Source of the DNA: Pelagibacterales bacterium SAG-MED20
GTDB lineage: Bacteria; Pseudomonadota; Alphaproteobacteria; Pelagibacterales; Pelagibacteraceae
Direction: 5' to 3'
Assembly: GCA_014653975.1 (NCBI GenBank)
Contig: JACWDR010000001.1
Location: forward strand, 180,944 to 244,943
DNA length: 64,000 nucleotides
Shown here: positions 25,043 through 33,669 of the stretch, one piece after another
How positions within the stretch are numbered: the first letter of the stretch is position 1
Layout of the letters: each line of letters begins with the position of its first letter
The notes under the pieces: model-generated
Databases searched by the model: none
What the model was told of the DNA's origin: nothing
What the model saw: only the letters and a program-made list of their open reading frames with translations
Made by a program: the position numbers and the translations under genes

Positions 25043-25609
25043 TTAAGCTTCTAATTCAACATCCCAATATAGGTAATCCATCCAGCTTTTATGAAGAAAG
25101 TTTGGTGGAAAGTTTTTACCATTTTTATGTAGGTCTTCTGTAGAAGGCCGAAAAGGTAATTGATTAAGTGTCATGCCTGAATACTTCAAAAGTCGACCTC
25201 CTTTTTGCACATTGCAACCTGAGCAAGCTGTTACAACATTATCCCAATTTGTTTGCCCTCCTTTAGATCTTGGCAATAAATGATCAAACGTCAATTCATC
25301 ACCGCTCCCACAATATTGACATGAAAATCTATCTCTTAAAAAAACATTAAATCTAGTAAAACTAGGGTTAGACTGAGGTTTAATAAAACTTTTCAAAGCA
25401 ATTACACTAGGAAGTTTCATATTAAAAGAAGGACTTCTAATTACTCTATCATAATTGCTAACTATAGTTACCCTGTCTAAAAAAACTGATTTTACAGAAT
25501 CTTGCCAGCTCCATAAAGATAAAGGATAATAGCTTAAAGGCCTATAATCAGCATTTAAAACTAAAGCTGGGCACTTTTCCAAAGAAATATTTTGATCAGT
25601 AAAATTCAT
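25043..25609 (-). CDS. HNH endonuclease family protein
   Basis: A 188-residue protein with an HNH nuclease domain in its C-terminal half: RFSCQYCGSGDELTFDHLLPRSKGGQTNWDN followed by VTACSGCNVQKG. This shows both CxxC zinc pairs, the DH catalytic pair and the Asn of the motif. The N-terminus (CPALVLNADYRPLSYYPLSLWSW) is that of the widely conserved alphaproteobacterial and cyanobacterial housekeeping HNH protein, not of a restriction enzyme or homing nuclease. Its cellular substrate is unknown to me. No methyltransferase is nearby. Confidence 0.87.
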   Translation of the reverse strand: MNFTDQNISLEKCPALVLNADYRPLSYYPLSLWSWQDSVKSVFLDRVTIVSNYDRVIRSPSFNMKLPSVIALKSFIKPQSNPSFTRFNVFLRDRFSCQYCGSGDELTFDHLLPRSKGGQTNWDNVVTACSGCNVQKGGRLLKYSGMTLNQLPFRPSTEDLHKNGKNFPPNFLHKSWMDYLYWDVELEA

Positions 25610-25643
25610 TTATATAAAACTTTAGCTGAAATGAATTATTTTA

Positions 25644-26336
25644 TCAATGAGTAGAAATCATCTTTTTTCTTAGAGATTCACTAAATTCAAAATTATTCTT
25701 TATATAATTTAATGCTTCACTTGAAGCTTTAACTGGAATATTGTGATCACAATCTTTTATTATTTTTGCCTCAACTTCTACATTATTCCTAATCAGAAAA
25801 TCTTTAGCTTCTAATATAAAAGTTGATGGAACAACTGTATCTAAATCACCATGAATTAAAAGCATTTTTGTTGAGGAAGTTTTTCTTTTAGCCAGATCTT
25901 CTTGATTAATTATTTTACCAGAAAAACCAACAACACAATTAAAATTTTCATTATTTACTAAACCTAAATTTATAGACATCATACAACCTTGGCTAAAGCC
26001 AGACAAACAAATTTGAGAATTTTTAAGATCATATTTGGTTTTTACTTCATCAATAAATTGTTGAAGCTTTTTTTCAGCTTTTTTTGACTGTTCTAAAATA
26101 TATTTAGAGTCATCCTTTGTTAAATCAAACCATTGATATCCTTTTGGGTTAATTGGACATTCTTCATGACCATTTGGACATAAAAAAATGGTATTTGGTA
26201 AAAACCTTTTCCAGTTTAAAGTTAACATGCTTATGTCCTTACCATCACCACCATATCCATGAAGTAAAATAACTGCATTATTAATAGAAATACCAGTTTT
26301 TGGTTTTATTATTGTTGTTGAAAGGCAAAATGTCAT
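25644..26336 (-). CDS. Alpha/beta-hydrolase, phospholipase/carboxylesterase family
   Basis: A 230-residue serine hydrolase of the acyl-protein-thioesterase/YpfH type. The oxyanion region AVILLHGYGGDGKDI, the nucleophile elbow GFSQGC (about 117-122), the acid in LLIHGDLDTVVP and the catalytic His in DCDHNIP are all present in order. Cytoplasmic, as no signal peptide is seen. The likely activity is hydrolysis of a carboxyl ester or acyl thioester, with unknown natural substrate. Divergent from the twin-membrane protein gene with a 50-base gap. Confidence 0.88.
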   Translation of the reverse strand: MTFCLSTTIIKPKTGISINNAVILLHGYGGDGKDISMLTLNWKRFLPNTIFLCPNGHEECPINPKGYQWFDLTKDDSKYILEQSKKAEKKLQQFIDEVKTKYDLKNSQICLSGFSQGCMMSINLGLVNNENFNCVVGFSGKIINQEDLAKRKTSSTKMLLIHGDLDTVVPSTFILEAKDFLIRNNVEVEAKIIKDCDHNIPVKASSEALNYIKNNFEFSESLRKKMISTH

Positions 26337-26386
26337 AGATGTTTTATTATGTTTTTTTATTTTTTAAAACATCCTACAATACAATT

Positions 26387-26590
26387 ATGATTTCTGAAAC
26401 TTTTGTTAAAATTTTAGCGATAGCACTTTTAATAATAGTTGCAGTTGTGTTAATTCTTGGTATCGGAACTCTCTTCAAAGGTGGTCGAACAAGTAAAAAA
26501 TATTCAAATAAATTGATGCAACTAAGAGTACTCTTTCAATTTATAGCAATAGTTGTTCTAGTTTCGTTTGCGTATTTTTTTAAAGACTAA
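26387..26590 (+). CDS. HIG1-like twin-transmembrane protein
   Basis: The track ORF starts earlier, but MISETFVKILAIALLI at 26387 is the natural start and gives 67 residues. Two hydrophobic helices flank a basic loop, GTLFKGGRTSKKYSNKLMQLRVLFQ, the characteristic core of HIG1-domain proteins found in mitochondria and alphaproteobacteria, where they associate with respiratory complexes. The function here is inferred from family only. The stop overlaps the convergent TlpA-like gene by four bases. Confidence 0.8.
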   Translation: MISETFVKILAIALLIIVAVVLILGIGTLFKGGRTSKKYSNKLMQLRVLFQFIAIVVLVSFAYFFKD

Positions 26591-27102
26591 TTATAAATTT
26601 TTAACCAATTAATGAATTCCTCATTATTAAAATCTATTGTTCCTATTATACGAGCAAACTCATTGCCTTCTTTATCAAATAAAATAGTTGTTGGAACACC
26701 TCTTAATTTAAATTTTTTTGCTAATTTTACAGACTCATCAAAATAAACATCTAAATTCCTAATGGCCAATTCTTTAAAAAATATTTCTGATTTTGATAAA
26801 CTTTCTTGTCCAATATTTATAGGAAAAACCTTCAGATTATCCAACCTAGTATCTGACTGTAAATCATCTAATGAAGGCATCTCTTCTTTACATGGAGCAC
26901 ACCAAGTGGCCCAAAAATTTAATACAAGCAGTTTTCCTCTATAATCAATTAAATCAACATCTTTTAGGTTTTTATCTTTAAAAATTACCTCTTCATATGT
27001 TTTTGAATTATTAATTAAAACCAAATTTTTGATGTTAGGCTTTTCTATTGCATAACTTAAGTTGGTAATTATCAAAAAAATAAATATTATTAAAAATTTC
27101 AT
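26587..27102 (-). CDS. TlpA-like thiol-disulfide oxidoreductase, exported
   Basis: A 171-residue protein with an N-terminal signal or anchor sequence (MKFLIIFIFLIITNLSYA) and a thioredoxin fold in the periplasm. The active site is in VLNFWATWCAPCKEEMPSL, with WCAPC at about 73-77, and a cis-proline follows in LRGVPTTILFD. TlpA/ResA-like proteins reduce disulfides, often for cytochrome c or cytochrome oxidase maturation. No such genes are adjacent. Divergent from argH across 24 bases. Confidence 0.92.
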   Translation of the reverse strand: MKFLIIFIFLIITNLSYAIEKPNIKNLVLINNSKTYEEVIFKDKNLKDVDLIDYRGKLLVLNFWATWCAPCKEEMPSLDDLQSDTRLDNLKVFPINIGQESLSKSEIFFKELAIRNLDVYFDESVKLAKKFKLRGVPTTILFDKEGNEFARIIGTIDFNNEEFINWLKIYN

Positions 27103-27126
27103 ACTAAATATGTATAATTGATTATC

Positions 27127-28515
27127 ATGGTAAAAAATAAAAACAATAAGACAATATGGAGTAGTAGAATAAAGAATAAAACTTCTTCTTTATTTCAAAA
27201 AGTTGGAAATTCATTAAATATTGATAAAAAACTTTTTAAGGAAGATATTGCTGGATCTATTGTACATGTTGAGATGTTGTTTAGACAAAAAATTATTTCT
27301 TTTAAAATAAAAAATAAAATTATTTATGGTTTAAATAAAATTGAAAAAGAGATCATTAAAAATGAATTTGAATATAATATAGAGTATGAAGACATTCATA
27401 TGAATATTGAAAAAAGACTATTCCAAATAATAGGTGATGAAGCAGGGTATGTACATGCTGCTAGATCTAGGAATGATCAAGTAATTACAGATTTTAAAAT
27501 GTGGACTACATCAGCAACAAAAGAAATTAATAAAAATTTAGATAATATTATAAAAACAATTCTTAAAATTTCTGAAAAAAATATTGAAACAATTATGCCA
27601 GGATTTACTCATTTAAAAAATGCCCAGGCAGTATCGTTTGCTCATTATTTAATGACATATGTTGAAATGTTTACAAGAGATAAAAAAAGGTTCTTTAATA
27701 ACTTAGACAGTTTATCTGAATGTCCTCTTGGTGTTGCTGCACTAACAGGGACTCCATTTAATATTGATAGAAATTTTACAGCTAAAAAACTTGGATTTAA
27801 AAAACCTACCAACAATTCAATAGACACTGTTTCTGATCGAGATTTTGTTTTAGATTTTTTGTATAGTGTTTCAGTTTGTTCTATGCATATCTCAAGAATA
27901 GCCGAAGAACTTATCCTATGGAACTCAGATGGTTTTAATCTCATCACTCTATCAGATAAAGTTGTTACAGGGTCCTCAATTATGCCTCAAAAGAAGAACC
28001 CAGATTTATTAGAATTTTTAAGAAGTAAAACTGGTACTACGTATGGAAATTTATTTTCAATGCTAACTATACTTAAAGGACTTCCAATATCTTACTTCAA
28101 AGATCTTCAGGATGACAAAGAAATACTTTTCAAATCTAATGAAATTCTTATAAATTGCATCATAATTCTTAACGAAGTTTTAGTTAACCTAAAACCAAAT
28201 AAACAAAAAATGTTGGACCTTGCTGACTCTGGTTATATTACAGCTACTGATTTAGCAGATTATCTTGTTAAAAATCATTCAATACCTTTTAGAAAAGCTT
28301 ACCAGATTACTGCTTCAATTGTTAACTTTGCTGAAAAAAAAAAGAAAAAATTAAATGAGCTAAAGATAGAAGAACTAAAAAAAATTGAACCAAAACTTAC
28401 TATTGATGTATTAAAGGTCTTTAATTTAAAAAACTCAGTAAACTCAAAAAAATCTTATGGTGGAACGTCTTTTGATAATATAAAAAAAATGATAATTAAA
28501 TATAAAAAAACTTAA
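27127..28515 (+). CDS. argH: Argininosuccinate lyase
   Basis: The last step of arginine synthesis: argininosuccinate is split into arginine and fumarate in the cytoplasm. ATG at 27127 (MVKNKNNKTIWSSR) is chosen, since the track ORF begins three codons earlier at a TTG. The fumarase/aspartase signature GSSIMPQKKNPD (about 281-292) holds the mobile catalytic loop Ser. Further anchors are HAARSRNDQV and PGFTHLKNAQAVSFAH (catalytic His). Length of 462 is normal. It heads argH-lptM-lysA-plsC. Confidence 0.95.
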   Translation: MVKNKNNKTIWSSRIKNKTSSLFQKVGNSLNIDKKLFKEDIAGSIVHVEMLFRQKIISFKIKNKIIYGLNKIEKEIIKNEFEYNIEYEDIHMNIEKRLFQIIGDEAGYVHAARSRNDQVITDFKMWTTSATKEINKNLDNIIKTILKISEKNIETIMPGFTHLKNAQAVSFAHYLMTYVEMFTRDKKRFFNNLDSLSECPLGVAALTGTPFNIDRNFTAKKLGFKKPTNNSIDTVSDRDFVLDFLYSVSVCSMHISRIAEELILWNSDGFNLITLSDKVVTGSSIMPQKKNPDLLEFLRSKTGTTYGNLFSMLTILKGLPISYFKDLQDDKEILFKSNEILINCIIILNEVLVNLKPNKQKMLDLADSGYITATDLADYLVKNHSIPFRKAYQITASIVNFAEKKKKKLNELKIEELKKIEPKLTIDVLKVFNLKNSVNSKKSYGGTSFDNIKKMIIKYKKT

Positions 28516-28516
28516 A

Positions 28517-28633
28517 ATGATAAAAAAAATAATTTTGATTTGTGTATTCTGTTCATTGATATTATCGTGTGGAAAAAAAGGAGACCCCGAATATAAAGCT
28601 AGTAAAAATAATATCTTTTTACATAATATTTAA
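28517..28633 (+). CDS. lptM: Small lipoprotein (LptM/YifL-like)
   Basis: Thirty-eight residues, missing from the track. A lysine-rich start, hydrophobic segment and lipobox LILSCG place the acylated cysteine at about 18. The following CGKKGDPEYK matches the short motif of LptM, the lipoprotein that helps LptD mature in the outer membrane. It lies between argH and lysA with a one-base overlap to lysA, the context in which this lipoprotein is usually found. The C-terminal tail is short. Confidence 0.78.
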   Translation: MIKKIILICVFCSLILSCGKKGDPEYKASKNNIFLHNI

Positions 28634-29847
28634 TGAAATATATAAATCAGAAACTAACAATAGAAAAGGTTAAAGCTCAAAATCTAGCTAAAAAATTTGG
28701 GACTCCTATTTATTGCTACTCTTACAAAAAACTTAGAGAGAATGTAAATGCCTTTAAAAAAAACTTTAAATCATTTTCACCACTAATATGTTTTGCTGTT
28801 AAATCTAATACCAATGTAAATTTAATTAAAGAAATTAGAAAATTAGGTTTAGGAGCAGATGTCGTATCCAAAGGCGAGCTAATGTTAGCTATTAAGGCTG
28901 GAATAAATCCAAAAAAAATTGTTTTTTCAGGAGTTGGTAAAACATCATCAGAAATAAGTTATGCTATTGACAAAAAAATATTACTAATAAACGCCGAGTC
29001 TAAAAGTGAAATTATTGAAATTGAAAGAATATCAAAGTCTAAAAAAAAAAAAGTAGATATAGGCATTAGATTAAATCCTAATACAGATGCTAAAACATTA
29101 AGTCAAATCTCTACTGGTAAAAAGGAAAATAAGTTTGGTGTGGATGAAAAAATATTTTTTGAAATAATTGATTACTTAAAAGACTCAAAAAATATTAATC
29201 TTAAATGTTTGAGTGTTCATATAGGTAGTCAAATTTTGGATCATAAACCTTATGAAAAAATGTTAAAAGTAGTTGATAGAATCATAAAGAAAAGCAGCCA
29301 TAAATTCGAATTTATTGATCTAGGTGGTGGAATGGGAATATCATATGGAAACAATAATAAAAAACTTAATTACAAAAAATATAATATTGCTATAAAAAAA
29401 TTTTTAATAAATCATAATTCAAAAATTATTTTTGAACCAGGTAGATCAATAGTAGGAAATGTGGGCTCACTAATCTCAAAAATAATTTATATAAAAGAAA
29501 GTAACAAAAAAAACTTTATCATAATAGATGCAGCTATGAATGACTTAATGCGACCAGCTTTATATGGTGCCAACCACAAAACTTTACCGGTAATAAAAAC
29601 ACAACAAATTTTAAAAAAAACTCATGAGTTTGTTGGTCCTATTTGTGAAAGTACAGATAAATTTACGACATTAAAGCAGTTTCAAAAACTCAAGGAAAAA
29701 GATCTTATTATAATGTGTGATGTTGGGGCGTATGGAATGTCGTTAAGTTCAAATTATAATATGAGACCTAGACCAGCTGAAGTGTTAATTAAAGGATCTA
29801 AAATTAATGTTATTAAAAAAAGACAAAAACTCAAAGATTTAATCTAG
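28633..29847 (+). CDS. lysA: Diaminopimelate decarboxylase
   Basis: A 404-residue fold-type III PLP enzyme that makes lysine from meso-diaminopimelate. The Schiff-base lysine is in CFAVKSNTNVNLIKEI (about 57), the phosphate-binding Gly-rich loop is DLGGGMGISYG, and the substrate-binding CEST motif is in GPICESTDKF. The starting ATG shares one base with the lptM stop. Diaminopimelate also enters peptidoglycan, but this gene serves lysine formation. Confidence 0.95.
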   Translation: MKYINQKLTIEKVKAQNLAKKFGTPIYCYSYKKLRENVNAFKKNFKSFSPLICFAVKSNTNVNLIKEIRKLGLGADVVSKGELMLAIKAGINPKKIVFSGVGKTSSEISYAIDKKILLINAESKSEIIEIERISKSKKKKVDIGIRLNPNTDAKTLSQISTGKKENKFGVDEKIFFEIIDYLKDSKNINLKCLSVHIGSQILDHKPYEKMLKVVDRIIKKSSHKFEFIDLGGGMGISYGNNNKKLNYKKYNIAIKKFLINHNSKIIFEPGRSIVGNVGSLISKIIYIKESNKKNFIIIDAAMNDLMRPALYGANHKTLPVIKTQQILKKTHEFVGPICESTDKFTTLKQFQKLKEKDLIIMCDVGAYGMSLSSNYNMRPRPAEVLIKGSKINVIKKRQKLKDLI

Positions 29848-29859
29848 TTTTTGATTTAA

Positions 29860-30561
29860 ATGATAAGAAATTTTTTATTTTCTCTTTTCTTTTTTTTAGG
29901 AATTATTTTAATTTCTATTATATTTATCCCTGCATTTATTTTACCCCAAAAGATAACTTTATTTGGAGGAAAAATTATGGGTTATTGGTCAGCATTATGT
30001 TTGCGATTTTTTTTGTCGACAAGAATAATTGTTAAAGGAAAAGAAAATATAATTCAAAATAAAAAATTTTTTATTTCAGCATCTCATCAGTCAATGTTTG
30101 AGACTTTTTTTTTACAAACAATTTTTGATTCTCCAGTTTTTATTTTAAAAAAAGAATTACTTAAAATACCTATATTTGGTTGGTATCTTAAAAAAATTGG
30201 CTCAATTTCAATTAAAAGAAATAAAGTTTCAAAAGAGAATCTTAGTTTTTTTGATGACATTTCAAAGTTAATTAATTCATCTGACAGGCCTTTAATAATT
30301 TTTCCCCAGGGCTCAAGAATGTTACCAGAAGATAGAACACCATTTAAAAAAGGTGCTAGTAGAATTTATGAAGAATTAAAAATATCTTGTCAGCCAATTG
30401 CAATTAATTCTGGATATACTTGGCCAAAAAAAGGTTTAAAAAAAACTAATACCCATCTAATTATTTCAATCTTAAAACCTATAGAGGCTGGACTTGATAA
30501 AGAGGTTTTTTTAAAAAGATTGCAAAACGATATTTTTTCTGAATTAGATAGATTAAATTAA
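29860..30561 (+). CDS. plsC: 1-acylglycerol-3-phosphate acyltransferase
   Basis: A 233-residue membrane-bound enzyme that adds the second acyl chain in phosphatidic acid synthesis. Two N-terminal hydrophobic segments precede SASHQSMFETFF, which has the HxxxxE variant of the acyltransferase HxxxxD motif. The substrate-binding motif IFPQGSRMLPED, close to FPEGTR, follows. The HxxxxE form is common in alphaproteobacterial PlsC as I recall. It follows lysA by 12 bases and converges with dnaN, with stops overlapping by four bases. Confidence 0.88.
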   Translation: MIRNFLFSLFFFLGIILISIIFIPAFILPQKITLFGGKIMGYWSALCLRFFLSTRIIVKGKENIIQNKKFFISASHQSMFETFFLQTIFDSPVFILKKELLKIPIFGWYLKKIGSISIKRNKVSKENLSFFDDISKLINSSDRPLIIFPQGSRMLPEDRTPFKKGASRIYEELKISCQPIAINSGYTWPKKGLKKTNTHLIISILKPIEAGLDKEVFLKRLQNDIFSELDRLN

Positions 30562-31670
30562 CCCTTCATAGGCATCACTACAAAAATACTATCAAAATCA
30601 CCTGGATCTTTTATTAAGGCTGGAGAACCTGTATCATTAAAAAAGATTTCTATTTTATCACTATCCAATTGTGAGGCAACATCCATTAAATACCGTGAAT
30701 TAAAACTAATTTCTAAATCGTGATCAAATTTGACATTTAAACTTTCTTTTCCATCCCCACTATTTGTATTATTAACTGATAAATTTAAAATATCCTTAGA
30801 TAGATTAAACTTTACTCCATCTTTTTTATCCGTTGAAACTGAAGCAACTCTATCAACTGAGTCTAAAAATAACTTTAAGTCAATTTCTAATTTTTTTTGA
30901 TTATTTTTAGGTATAACCTGGATATAATTTGGAAACTTTCCATCAATCAATTTAGATATTAAAATACTATTATTAAACTCAAATTTAATTTTTGACTTAA
31001 TATTTGAAACTTTAACAGCACCATCAAAATTTTCTAATAAGGAACATAGTTGGAATATTGTTTTTTTTGGCAGTATGATTGGTTCAAAATCAATTTTTTC
31101 ATCTAATCTTATTTTAGATATAGACATTCTGTGACTATCAGTTGCTGCTGCAGTTAAAAAGTTTTTTTCCTCTATTTGAGTTTGGTGAAAAAAAATACCA
31201 CTTAAATAATGTCTGGTCTCATCATTTGATACTGAAAATTTACACTTATTTAATAATTTTAATAATTGTTTTGACTTTATAGAAAATTCATTTTGATTAA
31301 AATTTTCATCAGTTAAAGGAAACTCTGTTGCACTAATACAGTTTAAATTAAAGATAGATTTTTCAGACTCTACTTGAAGTTTACTAATATCAGTTAAAAA
31401 CAAATTTATCTTTTTTCCAGAAGAAAACTTTCTAATAACATCATACATTATTGAAGATGTTGTCGTTGTACTTCCTTCTTCAAGGACTTCTACGTTTTTA
31501 ATTTGATGAATAAAGATTAAATCTAAATCAGTAGCAGTGATCGTTAAATTTGACTCACTTGCACTCAATAAAATATTCGATAAAATAGGAAGTGTGCTCC
31601 TTTTTTCAATTACACCTTGGCAATAACTTAGTGCTTGTTGTAAATCTTGCTGATTAACGTTAAATTTCAT
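30558..31670 (-). CDS. dnaN: DNA polymerase III beta sliding clamp
   Basis: A 370-residue clamp that tethers the replicase to DNA. The N-terminal region (ALSYCQGVIEKRSTLPILSNILL) and ATDLDLIF are typical of domain I, and the C-terminal PGDFDSIFVVMPMKG is the conserved end of the protein. Length fits the family. The start overlaps dnaA by 11 bases, so the two are one operon in the usual dnaA-dnaN order. recF, often third, is missing here: the next gene is convergent plsC. Confidence 0.96.
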   Translation of the reverse strand: MKFNVNQQDLQQALSYCQGVIEKRSTLPILSNILLSASESNLTITATDLDLIFIHQIKNVEVLEEGSTTTTSSIMYDVIRKFSSGKKINLFLTDISKLQVESEKSIFNLNCISATEFPLTDENFNQNEFSIKSKQLLKLLNKCKFSVSNDETRHYLSGIFFHQTQIEEKNFLTAAATDSHRMSISKIRLDEKIDFEPIILPKKTIFQLCSLLENFDGAVKVSNIKSKIKFEFNNSILISKLIDGKFPNYIQVIPKNNQKKLEIDLKLFLDSVDRVASVSTDKKDGVKFNLSKDILNLSVNNTNSGDGKESLNVKFDHDLEISFNSRYLMDVASQLDSDKIEIFFNDTGSPALIKDPGDFDSIFVVMPMKG

Positions 31671-33072
31671 GTGGTTTATTATACAATATTTGGTTTTTTA
31701 AGTTATTAATATTGTTAGTCATTTCTTGATCATTTTCTTTCAATTTCTCAATTGTTTTTACTGAGTGTATAATTGTTGTATGATCTCTGTTAGAAAATTC
31801 CCTTCCTATTTCCGGCAAAGACTTTGAAGTCAAAATTTTAGTTAAGTAAATAGCTATTTGTCTTGGCCTAACTAGGTATCTTGACCTTCTGGAAGATAGC
31901 ATTTCATTTTTACTTATTTTAAAGAATTTACATACAATTGACTGAATTAAGTCAATTGTAATTTTATTTTCTCCCGTATTTAACAAATCTTTTAAGACAA
32001 TTTTAACTTCCGATAAATTTGGTATTTTATTATATATTCTTGAAAAGGATACAACTCTATTAATGGCTCCAACCAACTCTCTAATACTCGTGGTGGTTTC
32101 TAAACTAATAAATTTTTGTATTTCATCAGAAATATTAATTTGATTTGAATAAAAGATATTTAACTCTTCAGTTTTTTGTTTGATTATCTTACTTCTAAGT
32201 TCATAGTCAGGTTTTTGAATATCTACAACTAAGCCACCTGCAAATCTAGATTTAATTCTATCTTGTATTCTAGATAATTTGTTTGGTGCTCTATCGGCAG
32301 AAATTATTATCTGTGATCCTTTATCTAGCAATGCATTAAATGTATGAAAAAACTCCTCTTGCATTGCTTCTTTTCCATTCATAAACTGAATATCATCGAT
32401 TATTAAAATATCAGTATTTCTAAAGTACTCTTTGAATTTTACCATATCATTTGATTTAATTGATTTTACAAATTGATACATAAATCTTTCAGCTGATATA
32501 AACATAACTTTGTTTTTTTCTTTTAATGAAATACCAATTGAATTTAATAAATGAGTTTTACCCATTCCTACTCCTCCATAAATATAAAGTGGGTTGTAGT
32601 GGGAAATATTTTCTGAGACTTTTAATGAGGCTTCATAAGCTAACTTATTACTAGTGCCAGTAACAAAATTATCAAATCTTTTATTGGGATCAATTCTATT
32701 ATACTGTAAATATGTGTCTTTTATAAAAGATATATTTTCTGTTTTTTTTATATTATTAATTTGCTCTTTGTTTTCATCCAGCGAGGATTTTTCAATAATC
32801 TTAAGCTCAATTCTAGTTAAATCTTTTTTATAATTTTTTACAATTTGTAAAATTTGATCTAAATATCTTGAAGTAATCCAATCTCTAATAAACCTTGTTG
32901 AAACTGACAATAAAACGTAATTATTCATTTCTTCAACAAATTCAATTTTTTTGAGCCAGCTTTCATAAATATCACTTCCGAATTTGTTCTTCATATCTTT
33001 TTGGATAGTACTCCAATCTAAATTTTCAGAAGAAATATTTTTCAGGTTTTGGTTAAAATTATTATTAGACAT
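31660..33072 (-). CDS. dnaA: Chromosomal replication initiator
   Basis: This 470-residue AAA+ ATPase melts the origin. Domains: an N-terminal region (WSTIQKDMKNKFGSDIYESWL), linker, ATPase with Walker A GGVGMGKTHLLNSIG (about 167) and Walker B ILIIDDIQFMNGKEA, and C-terminal DNA-binding domain with the family signature SNRDHTTIIHSVKTI. It overlaps dnaN by 11 bases. The 287-base upstream region to rpsT is AT-rich and holds a hairpin and one near-match to a DnaA box (CGTGAATAA on the plus strand near 33175), but no box cluster, so it is not clearly the origin. Confidence 0.96.
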   Translation of the reverse strand: MSNNNFNQNLKNISSENLDWSTIQKDMKNKFGSDIYESWLKKIEFVEEMNNYVLLSVSTRFIRDWITSRYLDQILQIVKNYKKDLTRIELKIIEKSSLDENKEQINNIKKTENISFIKDTYLQYNRIDPNKRFDNFVTGTSNKLAYEASLKVSENISHYNPLYIYGGVGMGKTHLLNSIGISLKEKNKVMFISAERFMYQFVKSIKSNDMVKFKEYFRNTDILIIDDIQFMNGKEAMQEEFFHTFNALLDKGSQIIISADRAPNKLSRIQDRIKSRFAGGLVVDIQKPDYELRSKIIKQKTEELNIFYSNQINISDEIQKFISLETTTSIRELVGAINRVVSFSRIYNKIPNLSEVKIVLKDLLNTGENKITIDLIQSIVCKFFKISKNEMLSSRRSRYLVRPRQIAIYLTKILTSKSLPEIGREFSNRDHTTIIHSVKTIEKLKENDQEMTNNINNLKNQILYNKPHEI

Positions 33073-33320
33073 GTTTTGTAGGAATAAACCCAGTTAGAAG
33101 CAAATAGCAAAGTATGCAATAAAAAAATTTAAAAATTAATAAAAATATAAAATCTATGAGTGAATCGTTTCATACGTGAATAATCTTTTACAATTTTTTA
33201 AAAAAATTATTTTACAAATTTTAAATCTATGATTGTGTGTTGTAGAAATAATAAATTTTATTTATTTACTAAATCAAGATATAGTGATTTGATTTAAAAG
33301 TTTTTCTTATTTGGTATAGG

Positions 33321-33360
33321 TACTTATAGTTGAAGTGTATTAACAACTATAAGTAGTTGT
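33321..33360. other. Two mutually exclusive hairpins after rpsT
   Basis: TACTTATAGTTG (33321-33332) pairs perfectly with CAACTATAAGTA (33344-33355) around an 11-base loop. The right arm can instead fold as ACAACTA-TAAG-TAGTTGT (33343-33360), reaching the rpsT stop codon. Neither has a U tract, so neither is a standard terminator. The arrangement lies at the rpsT 3' end and upstream of dnaA. Confidence 0.6.
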
Positions 33361-33620
33361 TATAAAGCAGAAATCTTTTTTGTAATTCTCGAAATGTTTC
33401 TTGAAGCGTTTGCTTTTTTTACGATTCCTGTTTTTGCTACCTTCATTAATTCAGAATTCAACTTGGGTAAGAACTTCAATGCCTCTGATTTCTTTTTTTC
33501 TTCTAGAAGTATGTTCATTTTCTTAATAGCATTTCTATATTTACTCTTTCGAGCCTTATTAACCCTCGTTTGAGTGGCAATTCTTCTTATTCTTTTAATT
33601 GCTGATTTTGTGTTCGCCAT
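33360..33620 (-). CDS. rpsT: Ribosomal protein S20
   Basis: An 86-residue, Lys/Arg-rich helical protein of the small ribosomal subunit. MANTKSAIKRIRRIATQTRVNKARKS is the S20 N-terminus and the C-terminal GIVKKANASRNISRITKKI is conserved. There is no Shine-Dalgarno, and a plausible promoter places transcription start within one or two bases of the ATG. It lies upstream of dnaA on the same strand, as in many alphaproteobacteria. Confidence 0.95.
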   Translation of the reverse strand: MANTKSAIKRIRRIATQTRVNKARKSKYRNAIKKMNILLEEKKKSEALKFLPKLNSELMKVAKTGIVKKANASRNISRITKKISAL

Positions 33621-33628
33621 AGCGCAGT

Positions 33629-33657
33629 GGTATAGCTTGAGAATTTATAATGGTCAA
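33629..33657 (-). promoter_or_regulatory. Predicted rpsT promoter, possibly giving a leaderless mRNA
   Basis: The minus strand has TTGACC (33657-33652), a 17-base spacer and TATACC (33634-33629). Only eight bases separate this -10 from the rpsT ATG, so the leader would be about 1-2 bases. A second possible -10 (TATAAA, 33648-33643) would give about 15 bases, still without a Shine-Dalgarno. Confidence 0.45.
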
Positions 33658-33669
33658 TATAATAATTAC

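Noticed and set aside
33073-33359. dnaA upstream gap considered as replication origin
   Set aside because: Only one near-match to a DnaA box and no cluster; in many alphaproteobacteria dnaA is not at the origin. GC skew would be decisive and was not computed.
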